44,794 nucleotides of DNA, taken from assembly GCA_937919685.1 (NCBI GenBank), contig CALFOM010000135.1, positions 1 through 44,794 of the forward strand, read 5' to 3'. Numbering within the stretch: the stretch's first letter is position 1; the number at the start of each line of letters is the position of its first letter. Positions 1 to 7,715 of the stretch are shown in pieces. Source of the DNA: an uncultured Phycisphaera sp. (GTDB lineage Bacteria; Planctomycetota; Phycisphaerae; Phycisphaerales; SM1A02). Under the pieces are notes generated by a model. It was not told where the DNA came from. It saw nothing but the letters and a program-made list of their open reading frames with translations, and ran no database searches. Position numbers and translations under genes: made by a program.

Positions 1-120
1 CCGGGATCGCCGCCGTCACCGGGATCGCCGCCGTCACCGGGATCGCCGCCGTCACCGGGATCGCCGCCGTCGCCGGGATCGCCGCCGTCGCCGGGATCGC
101 CGCCGTCGCCGGGATCGCCG
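1..120 (-). repeat. 18-bp coding minisatellite (GDGGDP linker)
   Basis: Six consecutive 18-bp units (ccgggatcgccgccgtca or ...gtcg) occupy 1-108, followed by a 12-bp partial copy. The left three copies end in A and the right three in G, so the array shows block-like homogenisation. Each unit is a multiple of three and encodes six residues, so copy-number change keeps the frame and only alters linker length. The array may continue beyond the window start. Confidence 0.95.
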
Positions 121-698
121 GTCGACCATCCATCAAGCCACATGGTGAGCGAGCCATTCTCTCCGAGCGAAATCCACCAGGGTGCGGCATCGCCTCCGCC
201 GTAGTCCATGTCGACGACCGCGACCTCCGCCGCGAGCGCCTCGCTTCCCGATGAGGCGTAGCGAGAATTCGGGCCGTCGTACTCATAGGTGGCGACGACG
301 CCGGCCGGCTCGCCCGCAATCGCGAAGAGGTCAATGTCGGCGCCTGGGTCGCTGTTTGGGTTGTAATAGTTGTCGCCCAGATCCGAGATCCGGATCCAAG
401 AGATCCCCTGGATGTTCATCTGCTTGCAGAGGCTGCCCAGATTGACCGTCGCCACGGTCCGAAGGTAAGGATCACCTTCATAATCGGTGCCCATCAAGTC
501 GGCATGCGATCCTTCGTATGCGTAGTCTTCCAGACCGCCATTGAACATGAACCGACCGAGATTCATCTCGATGACATCTGCAGATGCGATGGATGCGATG
601 GATGCGATGGATCCGATGGATCCGATGGATCCGATGAATCCGATGGATGCGATGGATGCAGGAATCACGCCGCACAGTGAGAGCAATCGGTTCTTCAT
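1..698 (-). CDS. Secreted protein with GDGGDP repeat linker, N-terminal part (3' end outside window)
   Basis: This reading frame is absent from the ORF track because it runs off the window edge; I translated it from the ATG at 698. An AAGGA-like sequence lies upstream. The product begins MKNRLLSLCG and continues into a hydrophobic stretch of S-I-A and S-I-G triplets that acts as the signal-peptide core, probably cleaved near the ASA-DV junction. About 150 residues of a globular domain rich in Asp, Gly, Tyr and Trp follow. The frame then enters a (GDGGDP)n linker that continues past the window start. I do not recognise the globular domain. Acidic Gly/Asp/Pro linkers in planctomycetes often precede a C-terminal dockerin-like or anchoring module, but that part is not visible. 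Export is well supported; the function is unknown. Confidence 0.75.
   Translation of the reverse strand, partial: MKNRLLSLCGVIPASIASIGFIGSIGSIGSIASIASIASADVIEMNLGRFMFNGGLEDYAYEGSHADLMGTDYEGDPYLRTVATVNLGSLCKQMNIQGISWIRISDLGDNYYNPNSDPGADIDLFAIAGEPAGVVATYEYDGPNSRYASSGSEALAAEVAVVDMDYGGGDAAPWWISLGENGSLTMWLDGWSTGDPGDGGDPGDGGDPGDGGDPGDGGDPGDGGDPGDGGDP
586..657 (-). repeat. 9-bp coding minisatellite inside a signal peptide
   Basis: Eight tandem 9-bp units run without interruption. Four read gcgatggat, three read ccgatggat and one reads ccgatgaat. On the minus strand each encodes three residues (Ser-Ile-Ala or Ser-Ile-Gly, with one Phe-Ile-Gly). Together they form the hydrophobic core of the signal peptide of the secreted protein at 1-698. 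Unit gain or loss would lengthen or shorten the hydrophobic core in steps of three residues without a frameshift. Confidence 0.95.
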
Positions 699-1351
699 TT
701 CTTTCATTCCTTTGCACGCGCCCTCTCATGGCCCCGCTTCCAACGACGGAAAAACGGAACTCTTCGAAGGCACTGCGTCAACAATGCCCCGTGCGAATCC
801 CGCTGCAAGTCTCGCGAACGCGAAATTCCCTTTGCCGGTAGAGCCGTGTCGGCTGTGCCGGTTCCTCCACTCGAATCGATGCCGTCTGTGCGGGTCATGC
901 CGCCTGCGGGGCCGCCCATTCTGCCTGCGGCGATCTTGAACCGCATCAATGATGGCTCCAAACTTCAAGGCCCCGCAGCGTGCAGATTCCGGAAACGACT
1001 CTTCTGCGGCGGTCTCCCCGAGCACCCCCCTGGCAGCTGTTCGCAACGAACACCGGAATCAAATCATGACCAAGGATGCTGCCGTCATCTCGTGAACTGT
1101 GGATTCGTCGCCGCGTTGATCAAGGGAGCAGCCGCTTTTCTTCAAGTTCATCGGCGCGGCGATGCCGGCGGCGATCTTCCTGACGCCGGGCGCAGAACCC
1201 TCCGGCCGCTTCGGCCGCGGCATCGTCATTCTCGTGCTGCAACACAACGACTTCACGAGCATGTTCGGCCGAAAGAAGCCCGCCTCATCCTGATCGCTCC
1301 GACAGAATCGCACCGACTCGACCCGGCATCCACCCGAAGATCGAAAGAGTT
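699..1351. other. Gene-poor interval with one probable gene remnant
   Basis: About 650 bases separate the start of the secreted protein from the end of the peptidase gene. The ORFs listed here (541-939, 704-961, 726-1046, 846-1448, 1059-1400) have Arg/Pro/Ser-rich, non-protein-like translations and overlap one another on both strands, so I treat them as spurious. The only coding-like signal is the broken plus-strand frame at 1066-1293, described separately. I saw no convincing terminator or RNA structure. Confidence 0.6.
1066..1293 (+). pseudogene. Possible remnant of a small membrane protein gene (frame interrupted)
   Basis: Frame 1 opens with ATG at 1066 (MTKDAAVIS) but stops at 1093 and again at 1117. 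It then stays open to a TGA at 1291 with almost exclusively G or C in third positions, which is typical of real genes in this window. The open part reads FFKFIGAAMPAAIFLTPG, a plausible membrane segment, and ends GRKKPASS. Between the stops, a neighbouring frame reads VNCGFVAALIKGAAAF, so two compensating frameshifts would give one continuous short protein of about 75 residues. It could be a decayed gene, a sequencing error, or chance in GC-rich DNA. I do not recognise the family. Confidence 0.3.
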
Positions 1352-3691
1352 TCATTCTTCCGAGATGACGGATCCCGGCGGAAGATTTCGCTTCCACCAA
1401 CGAAGCATCGACTGGCGGAGGTGGAGCGTGGTCCCCGCCCCTTCGTGAATCCCATGACTCCGATTCGGATAGGCCAACTGATCGAATTGCTTCCCCTGCT
1501 TGACGAGTTCGTTCACCATCGCTTCGAAGTTCTGGTAATGACAGTTGTCATCGCCCGTTCCGTAGACCAGTAGAACTGGATCTTCTAGGCCCGCGGCGTG
1601 ATGAATCGGCGAACCCGCTCGATAGCCTTCGGGGTTTGCCTGCGGCGTGTTCATAAACCGCTCCTGATAGATCGTGTCGTAATAGCGCTGGTCGGCGACG
1701 AAAGCCACCGCGATACCCGCGGAATAGATCTCCGGATATCGAAACAGCGCATTCAATGTCATGGAGCCGCCACCCGACCAGCCCCAGATGCCGATCCGTT
1801 CAGGGTCGATCCACGGGTGCGCTGCGATCAAACCGAGGACCGCCTGCGCCTGATCCGCCGCGGCCAGCACTCCGATCTCGCCATACACGCTCTTGCGCCA
1901 CGCCCGCCCCTTCGGCGCGGGCGTACCACGATTGTCGATGCTCGCGACCACATAACCCTCCTGCGCCAGGAGTCGATGCCACAACTGACTTGCCGATCCC
2001 CAACTGTCATTCACCGTGGTCCCCGCAGGCTCTCCGTAGACATGCATCAGCAACGGCCATTTTCCGATCTCGGGGTCGAAATCCGGCGGGTACATCATCC
2101 ACCCGTCGACCACAGCGCCATCAGGAAGTTCGAGTTGAAAAAACTCTTCGCGAACCAGCGGGAGTTCGTCGATGCGTGCCGCGAGCGACTCGTTCCGCAC
2201 GTCGGGGAATCGATCAACCGACTCATGGTTCGGAAGGCGGACCAACTCGACCTGCGGAACCTGAGACCTCGAGGACCAGCGATGAATCGCAAATCGCCCG
2301 TCATCGGAGATCTGGTAGTCGTGCGAACCCGGCTGATCCAACGGAGTGACCCGCACCGGCTCCCCGCCGGACAGTGACTGCCGGTAGAGATATCGCTGGG
2401 TCGCGTTTTCCGGCGATGCCAGAAACCAAAGCGTGTCGTTCTTCGGATCGACCTTTAAGACCGAGATGACATCCTGCGCCTTCGTGGTCAGACATCGCGG
2501 CTCGGCGCCATCTCGATCGATCATCCAAACCTGGCGCCAGCCCCCCCGCTCACTGACCCAAGTGAAGGTCCGCCCTTCATCATCCAGCCAGACGACGTCG
2601 TCGCAGACGTCTGCCCACGCCGGGTCGTGATCACGGAAGACGATGGAAGGTTTCCATTCCGTTGGATCCACGTCGAGCACGCTCACGGTGTCCTGCCGAC
2701 GATTCACCTGCTGGATCATGAGGTGTCCGTCCGGCGTCCATTCCATACGAGCCACGTAATCGTCGCGGAGATCCCCGGGGAGTTCTAGCCAGCGTGCCGG
2801 CCTGCTCTCGGCGATCGCGCCAGGCACGCCGTCTTCCGCGCCGACCGGCCGTCTGATGAGGTCGATCACACCGACGCGACACTTCGGGTTGGTGGTACCC
2901 GCCTTCGGATAGTGGATCCATTTCAGCTCGGGATAGAGACCCGAAGTGAGGTCGACGAGCGGGAACTGCTCGACCCCGTCATCGTCGATCTGCCAGAACG
3001 CAATGCGATCACCGTCCGGGCTCCAACGAAATCCATCTCGCAGCGACCACTCCTCCTCGTACACCCAATCGAAGGTTCCATTGATGACGGTGGCCGAACC
3101 ATCGGTGGTCAACGCGACCGGCTCACCCTCCGGAAGATTCTGAAAATAGAGATTGTTCTGATGGACGAATGCGACCGCATCGCCGCTCGGAGAGAACTTC
3201 GCGAACTGGAACCAGGTCCCTTCGAGATCACCGCCCATCTTTCGCAGGGTGCCAGCCGCGAGATCGACGACCCAGTAGTCGCCCCGGCTGTGGTGGCGCC
3301 ACACCCGGCGGGTGTTCGTGAAGACCAGAAGTTTGTCGCCATCGGCGGACCATTGGTAGTCGGCCACCGAAAGAGCCCGCTCCGAACCCTCCGGCGTCAG
3401 CTTCGCTGCCGGAACCAGCACCGTCCGGTCACCAGTCTCCGGCTCGTACCTCGCCAAAATCGGCTGGCCGTCGTCATCTCGTTCCAGCGCTGTGTAACCG
3501 CCGTCCTCGAGCCAGCGAACCGGACCGAATCCTTGCGCCGAGAAATCTCCCGCCGCGTAAATCCGATCGATGGTGAGCGGTTCTTCGCCATCCGGCACAG
3601 ACGCTTGTACCGCAAGCGAAGGGAGCATCGCCGCCAGAACCAGGCCGAGCGTCAGAATCCGAGGGTCACGTCGCAAAGAGGATGGCTTCAT
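1352..3691 (-). CDS. Dipeptidyl-peptidase IV-type S9 serine peptidase, secreted
   Basis: The 779-residue product begins with a signal peptide (MKPSSLRR then a hydrophobic stretch ending VQASV). Residues of roughly 50-500 form the DPP-IV N-terminal beta-propeller, and the rest is the prolyl-oligopeptidase alpha/beta-hydrolase domain. The sequence DWVYEEE in the propeller matches the DPP-IV double-Glu motif that binds the substrate amino terminus. The catalytic triad is visible: Ser in GWSGGGS (about S639), Asp in GTGDDN (about D714) and His in RSHGIH (about H746). In the family this enzyme removes N-terminal dipeptides, often after Pro or Ala, and here would act in the periplasm on imported peptides. 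The ATG at 3691 lacks a strong ribosome site. The gene lies 73 bp after clpB on the same strand; no functional link is evident. Confidence 0.93.
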   Translation of the reverse strand: MKPSSLRRDPRILTLGLVLAAMLPSLAVQASVPDGEEPLTIDRIYAAGDFSAQGFGPVRWLEDGGYTALERDDDGQPILARYEPETGDRTVLVPAAKLTPEGSERALSVADYQWSADGDKLLVFTNTRRVWRHHSRGDYWVVDLAAGTLRKMGGDLEGTWFQFAKFSPSGDAVAFVHQNNLYFQNLPEGEPVALTTDGSATVINGTFDWVYEEEWSLRDGFRWSPDGDRIAFWQIDDDGVEQFPLVDLTSGLYPELKWIHYPKAGTTNPKCRVGVIDLIRRPVGAEDGVPGAIAESRPARWLELPGDLRDDYVARMEWTPDGHLMIQQVNRRQDTVSVLDVDPTEWKPSIVFRDHDPAWADVCDDVVWLDDEGRTFTWVSERGGWRQVWMIDRDGAEPRCLTTKAQDVISVLKVDPKNDTLWFLASPENATQRYLYRQSLSGGEPVRVTPLDQPGSHDYQISDDGRFAIHRWSSRSQVPQVELVRLPNHESVDRFPDVRNESLAARIDELPLVREEFFQLELPDGAVVDGWMMYPPDFDPEIGKWPLLMHVYGEPAGTTVNDSWGSASQLWHRLLAQEGYVVASIDNRGTPAPKGRAWRKSVYGEIGVLAAADQAQAVLGLIAAHPWIDPERIGIWGWSGGGSMTLNALFRYPEIYSAGIAVAFVADQRYYDTIYQERFMNTPQANPEGYRAGSPIHHAAGLEDPVLLVYGTGDDNCHYQNFEAMVNELVKQGKQFDQLAYPNRSHGIHEGAGTTLHLRQSMLRWWKRNLPPGSVISEE

Positions 3692-3764
3692 GCGGACCAG
3701 CCTAGTGACTGGATGCGAGATCGTTGCCGCCCAGTCTCCCCCGCGGCTCAGAGCGGCCTAAGGC

Positions 3765-6416
3765 TCAGTCCTCGACGAGCTCCGCGTCGACGACCTCTCG
3801 CTCCGGCTCGGGTGCAGGCCGTCGGTCGAAGAGATATTGCTCGCCGCTGCTAGAAACCAGAATGGTGTCACCGTCCTCGAAATGCCCGGACAGGATCCGC
3901 GTCGCGATCGGATTCTCGATTCGCTGCTGAATCACCCGTTTGAGCGGTCTCGCTCCGAACTGAGGATCGTACCCCTCGGCGGCCAATGCCTTGAGCGCCT
4001 CGTCGGTGATCTCCAGATGCAGATTTCGATCGGCGAGTCGCCCCCGCACCAGATCCATCTGAATCACCACGATCCCCTCGAGTTGATCCCGACCGAGTTG
4101 CTGGAAGATCACGATGTCGTCGATCCGATTGATCAACTCGGGCCGTAGATGCTGCTTCATCGCCTCCTTGACGTGCGCTTCGATTTCTTCGTGTACCGCC
4201 CCGGCTTCGGACATCTCGAGAATCTTGTGACTTCCGATGTTGCTGGTCATCACCACGATGGTGTTCGAGAAATCGACGGTTCGCCCCTGCCCGTCGGTGA
4301 GACGCCCGTCATCAAGAACCTGCAGCAGCACGTTGCTCACGTCCGGATGGGCCTTCTCCATCTCGTCAAAGAGAACCACCGAATACGGTCGCCTCCGGAC
4401 GGATTCCGTCAATCGCCCGCCGTCCTCGTACCCGACGTATCCCGGAGGCGCTCCGATCAGCCTCGCCACCGCATGCTGCTCCATGTATTCGCTCATATCG
4501 ATACGAATCATGGCGTCTTCAGTGTCGAAGAGGAATGAGGCCAACGCTTTGCAGAGCTCAGTCTTGCCGACGCCGGTGGGGCCGAGGAAGAGAAAGGACC
4601 CGATCGGCCGGCTTGCCTCACCGAGCCCGGCGCGACTGCGGCGAACCGCTTCGCTGACCGCCCGGACCGCCTGGTCCTGGCCGACCACCCGGCCTTCGAG
4701 CACCGACTCCATTCGAAGCAGCTTTTCTCGTTCCCCTTCGACCAAGCGGTCGACGGGGATGCCCGTCCATCGGGCGATGACTGCAGCGATCTGCTCGCTG
4801 TCGACTTCTTCTTTCACCAAAGAATCGCCCGACTCCTGTCGTTCGTGCAGCGATTTCTCCGCGGCGAGCAACTGCTCGTCGAGATGGCGGAGGTCGCCGT
4901 ACTGAATCCGACTCGCGGCCTCGAAGTCGCCGAGTCGCTTCGCCTGCTCGAGTTCCGTGTGCTTTCGATCGATCTCGGCCTTCACTTGCTTGATCAGGTC
5001 GAGATCCCCCTTCTCGATCTCCCACTTGGCGGTCAACCCTTGATTCCGCTCTTCGAGCGAGGCAAGTTCCTCGACGATGACGCCGAGCCGTTTGCGGGCA
5101 TCCTGGTCCTTCACACTCTCTCGCTTCAACGCTTCCCGTTCAATCTCCAACTGCATGATCCGCCGCCTCAGCTCGTCGAGTTCGGTCGGCATCGAATCAT
5201 TCTCGATCCGCAATTTGGAACTCGCCTCGTCGAGCAAGTCGATCGCTTTGTCCGGCAGGAATCGATCACTGATGTACCGCTCGCTCAACCGAGCGGCGCT
5301 GACCAACGCTCCGTCCTGGATTCGGATGCCGTGATGCGCTTCGTAGCGAGGCTTCAGCCCCCGAAGGATGGCGATGGTGTCTTCGACGCTCGGTTCCTTG
5401 ACCAAGACCGGCTGGAACCGGCGGGCGAACGCCGCGTCCTTTTCGATGTGCTTGCGATACTCGTCGAGCGTGGTCGCACCGATGCAACGGAGTTCGCCGC
5501 GGGCGAGCGCCGGCTTCAGAAGATTGCCCGCGCTCACCGCTCCCTCGGCCTGTCCGGCGCCGACGATGGTGTGGAGCTCATCGATGAAGAGAATGATCGA
5601 ACCTTCGGCCGCGGCGACCTCGCGAAGCACCGCCTTCAGGCGTTCCTCGAACTCACCCCGAAACTTGGCTCCCGCGAGCAACTGGCCCACATCGAGTGCC
5701 ATGATCCGCGCATGTCGCATCCCTTCCGGACAGTCGTGGTCGACGATCCGGATGGCCAGCCCTTCTGCGATCGCAGTCTTGCCGACGCCGGGCTCCCCGA
5801 TGAGCACGGGGTTGTTCTTGGTTCGCCGCGACAGCACCTGCATGCACCGTCGGATTTCTTCGTCGCGACCGATGACCGGGTCGATCTTCCCGGCGGCGGC
5901 CCGATCGTTGAGATCGATGGCGTACTTCTTGAGCGCCTCGAAATTGTTCTCGGCATCGGCATCGTTGACCTGGGTCACGCCGGATGCCTTCCGGATCGCG
6001 GTGATCGAGGCATCGATGTTCTGGCGTTTCGCCCCGCAACTCGAAAGCACCTCCTTCGCCGCGCTCGGGACTTCCATCAGGGCGAGCAGGAGATGCTCGG
6101 TGGACACGTAGGCATCCTTCCGATCCTTCGCTTCCTTCTCCCCCCGCTGCAGAACCTGCATCGTGGCGTTCGCGGTTCTCGGCTGCGTTCCGCTCGCCTG
6201 TGGCTGACGGGCGAGTTCGGCCTCTGCGACGTCGCGGACTCGTTCGGGCTGAAGGCCCGACTTGGCGAGTATCGACGAGGCGACCCCGTTCCGATCCGCG
6301 AACATCGAGGCCAGAATGTGGAGCGGCGTGAGTTCGGCGTGACTCCGCCCGGTCGAGAGCGACTGAGCGTTCGAAAGGACCTCTTGGGCGAGGGTTGTGA
6401 ATCGATCCATCTGCAT
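3765..6416 (-). CDS. clpB: ATP-dependent disaggregase ClpB
   Basis: This 883-residue Hsp100 chaperone has the full ClpB layout: an N-terminal double Clp-N domain (1-145), AAA-1 with Walker A GEPGVGKT (207-214) and [12 protein letters not shown], a long coiled-coil middle domain (about 400-530), and AAA-2 with Walker A GPTGVGKT (612-619) and [11 protein letters not shown]. ClpB pulls proteins out of aggregates together with DnaK in the cytoplasm. The track starts 39 codons earlier, but the extension is Arg-rich and unlike the family. The ATG at 6416 has GGAG eight bases upstream and gives the normal [11 protein letters not shown] start. The C-terminus carries an acidic tail of about 25 residues ([15 protein letters not shown]) beyond the usual end. 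A CTTGAAA box about 60 bases upstream resembles a heat-shock -35 element, but no matching -10 is seen. Confidence 0.97.
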   Translation of the reverse strand: MQMDRFTTLAQEVLSNAQSLSTGRSHAELTPLHILASMFADRNGVASSILAKSGLQPERVRDVAEAELARQPQASGTQPRTANATMQVLQRGEKEAKDRKDAYVSTEHLLLALMEVPSAAKEVLSSCGAKRQNIDASITAIRKASGVTQVNDADAENNFEALKKYAIDLNDRAAAGKIDPVIGRDEEIRRCMQVLSRRTKNNPVLIGEPGVGKTAIAEGLAIRIVDHDCPEGMRHARIMALDVGQLLAGAKFRGEFEERLKAVLREVAAAEGSIILFIDELHTIVGAGQAEGAVSAGNLLKPALARGELRCIGATTLDEYRKHIEKDAAFARRFQPVLVKEPSVEDTIAILRGLKPRYEAHHGIRIQDGALVSAARLSERYISDRFLPDKAIDLLDEASSKLRIENDSMPTELDELRRRIMQLEIEREALKRESVKDQDARKRLGVIVEELASLEERNQGLTAKWEIEKGDLDLIKQVKAEIDRKHTELEQAKRLGDFEAASRIQYGDLRHLDEQLLAAEKSLHERQESGDSLVKEEVDSEQIAAVIARWTGIPVDRLVEGEREKLLRMESVLEGRVVGQDQAVRAVSEAVRRSRAGLGEASRPIGSFLFLGPTGVGKTELCKALASFLFDTEDAMIRIDMSEYMEQHAVARLIGAPPGYVGYEDGGRLTESVRRRPYSVVLFDEMEKAHPDVSNVLLQVLDDGRLTDGQGRTVDFSNTIVVMTSNIGSHKILEMSEAGAVHEEIEAHVKEAMKQHLRPELINRIDDIVIFQQLGRDQLEGIVVIQMDLVRGRLADRNLHLEITDEALKALAAEGYDPQFGARPLKRVIQQRIENPIATRILSGHFEDGDTILVSSSGEQYLFDRRPAPEPEREVVDAELVED

Positions 6417-6528
6417 ATCGTTGACTCCATTCCCGGCATCGCGATTCAGGTTCGCAGGATGCCGATGCGACCTTTCAAGTCGCAAGTCCTGTGCCGTTCC
6501 AACGAGGGATCTGGCCGCGTTTCCCGGC

Positions 6529-6547
6529 CTCAATCTCTGTTATTGAG
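6529..6547. promoter_or_regulatory. Inverted repeat upstream of clpB
   Basis: CTCAAT and ATTGAG form a perfect 6-bp inverted repeat separated by 7 bases (ctctgtt), about 110 bases upstream of the clpB start and 53 bases after the end of the preceding gene. It is not the CIRCE element (TTAGCACTC-N9-GAGTGCTAA). It could be an operator or a weak hairpin between the two genes. Confidence 0.25.
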
Positions 6548-6599
6548 ACACGCAGGGCGGTTCCTCCTGCCGAAGGGGCAGCCCGGAGGATCTTGCCCG

Positions 6600-7550
6600 T
6601 CAACGCGACGCGGTGACGGTTTCCACCGGAAAATCAGCGGGGAGGACCTCAGGCCGGTCATTGAGCCAACTCACCAACCAGCGAAACGCATCCACGAGGC
6701 GCGGACCGGGCCGATTGAACATCGCATTGCCATCGACCATCACCACCGCGTTCGGATCACCACCGGCGACCGCCGGCAACGCGTTCCACCAGTCGGCGGC
6801 CTGCAATGCGGGAAGGTCTCGCCGAATTGCCGCCAGGTCGTACCCGCACGGGCAGATGATCACCCGCTCGGGTTGCGCCGCCACAATGTCCTCGGGCGTC
6901 ACCTGCCTGCTTTTCGACCCCACGGTATTGAGTGAGTGCGTTCCGCCCGCGTCTTCGATGAGGCCTGGAGTCCAGTGACCGCCGACGAATGGTGGGTCCG
7001 TCCACTCCAAGAAGAGCGTCTCTGGTCCCGGGACGTATTGGTTGACGAAATCAACCGCAGACCAGTAGCCGTCTCGCGCCCGGACCACCGCGAACTCGGC
7101 CTCTCGTTCGAGTCCGACCGCGCCGCCGACCTTCAAGAGATCGTCGAAAACGTCCATGAGCGTATGTGGGTCGAGGCTCACGATCTCGGGGGGCGCGGGC
7201 ATCCCCGCGGCAATCGCTCGAACCGTCGCGAGATCGATCGAGCAGACGTCGCAGAGGTCCTGAGTCAGAATGATGTCGGGCTTGAGCGAGACGAGCAGAT
7301 CAGCATCAAGGTGGTACAGGCTCGCCGAAACGCTTTCTTCACCCTCGCGATCATTCAGAGCCGCCCTGACCTGGGCATCAATCTCGGCGCTGGTGGTCGC
7401 CGTGGTACGGGCGGCGGTCAGCACCGGACGGTCTGCGATCGAATGGGGGAAATCGCACTCGTGGCTTCGACCGACCAAGAGCGACTCGCCGCCGATGGCG
7501 CAGAGGACTTCGGTGGCGGAGGGGAGAAGGCTAATCACTCGGGGAGGCAT
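6600..7550 (-). CDS. Cobalamin/iron-siderophore-type substrate-binding protein (BtuF/FepB fold), apparently without signal peptide
   Basis: The 316-residue product opens MPPRVISLLPSATEVLCAIG, the standard start of the mature periplasmic-binding domain of the BtuF/TroA-like helical-backbone family. LVSLKPDIILTQDLCDVC and VTPEDIVAAQPERVII mark the two lobes. No signal peptide precedes the domain. The track's TTG start at 7586 adds only 12 residues, none resembling an export signal, so I chose the ATG at 7550 by homology. The related group often annotated 'cobalamin-binding protein' likewise lacks an obvious leader. It may bind a corrinoid or related cofactor, but no transporter genes are adjacent, so substrate and location are open. 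It is followed by clpB. Confidence 0.8.
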   Translation of the reverse strand: MPPRVISLLPSATEVLCAIGGESLLVGRSHECDFPHSIADRPVLTAARTTATTSAEIDAQVRAALNDREGEESVSASLYHLDADLLVSLKPDIILTQDLCDVCSIDLATVRAIAAGMPAPPEIVSLDPHTLMDVFDDLLKVGGAVGLEREAEFAVVRARDGYWSAVDFVNQYVPGPETLFLEWTDPPFVGGHWTPGLIEDAGGTHSLNTVGSKSRQVTPEDIVAAQPERVIICPCGYDLAAIRRDLPALQAADWWNALPAVAGGDPNAVVMVDGNAMFNRPGPRLVDAFRWLVSWLNDRPEVLPADFPVETVTASR

Positions 7551-7593
7551 GAGCACATGGTACGAGCCGAAACTGACCGGACCCAAGTCCCTC

Positions 7594-7630
7594 GAAAAAA
7601 ATAAACGCCCGCACGGTGACTAGCCTCACC
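7594..7630 (-). terminator. Possible terminator downstream of the TIM-barrel/DUF6807 gene
   Basis: Read on the minus strand, GGTGA-GGCTAG-TCACC forms a 5-bp stem with a 6-base loop, followed about 11 bases later by TTTATTTTTTT. It lies just past the two-gene sugar operon. The stem is short and the T-run is displaced, so this is only a candidate. Confidence 0.3.
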
Positions 7631-7715
7631 CCAGGAAGCAGAGACATGAGACAGACGGATCCTGATGGGCTCGCCGGCGGGGTGGTTGATTGAAGAATCA
7701 GGAGGGTGGTAAGAC

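Noticed and set aside
1-120. CRISPR-like direct repeats
   Set aside because: Units are contiguous 18-mers with no spacers and encode an in-frame protein linker.
2912-3853. 313-codon plus-strand ORF
   Set aside because: Antisense shadow of the DPP-IV-type peptidase gene.
4845-6935. 696-codon plus-strand ORF
   Set aside because: It is antisense to clpB and the binding-protein gene; the translation has no recognisable domain, while the minus-strand ClpB motifs are unmistakable.
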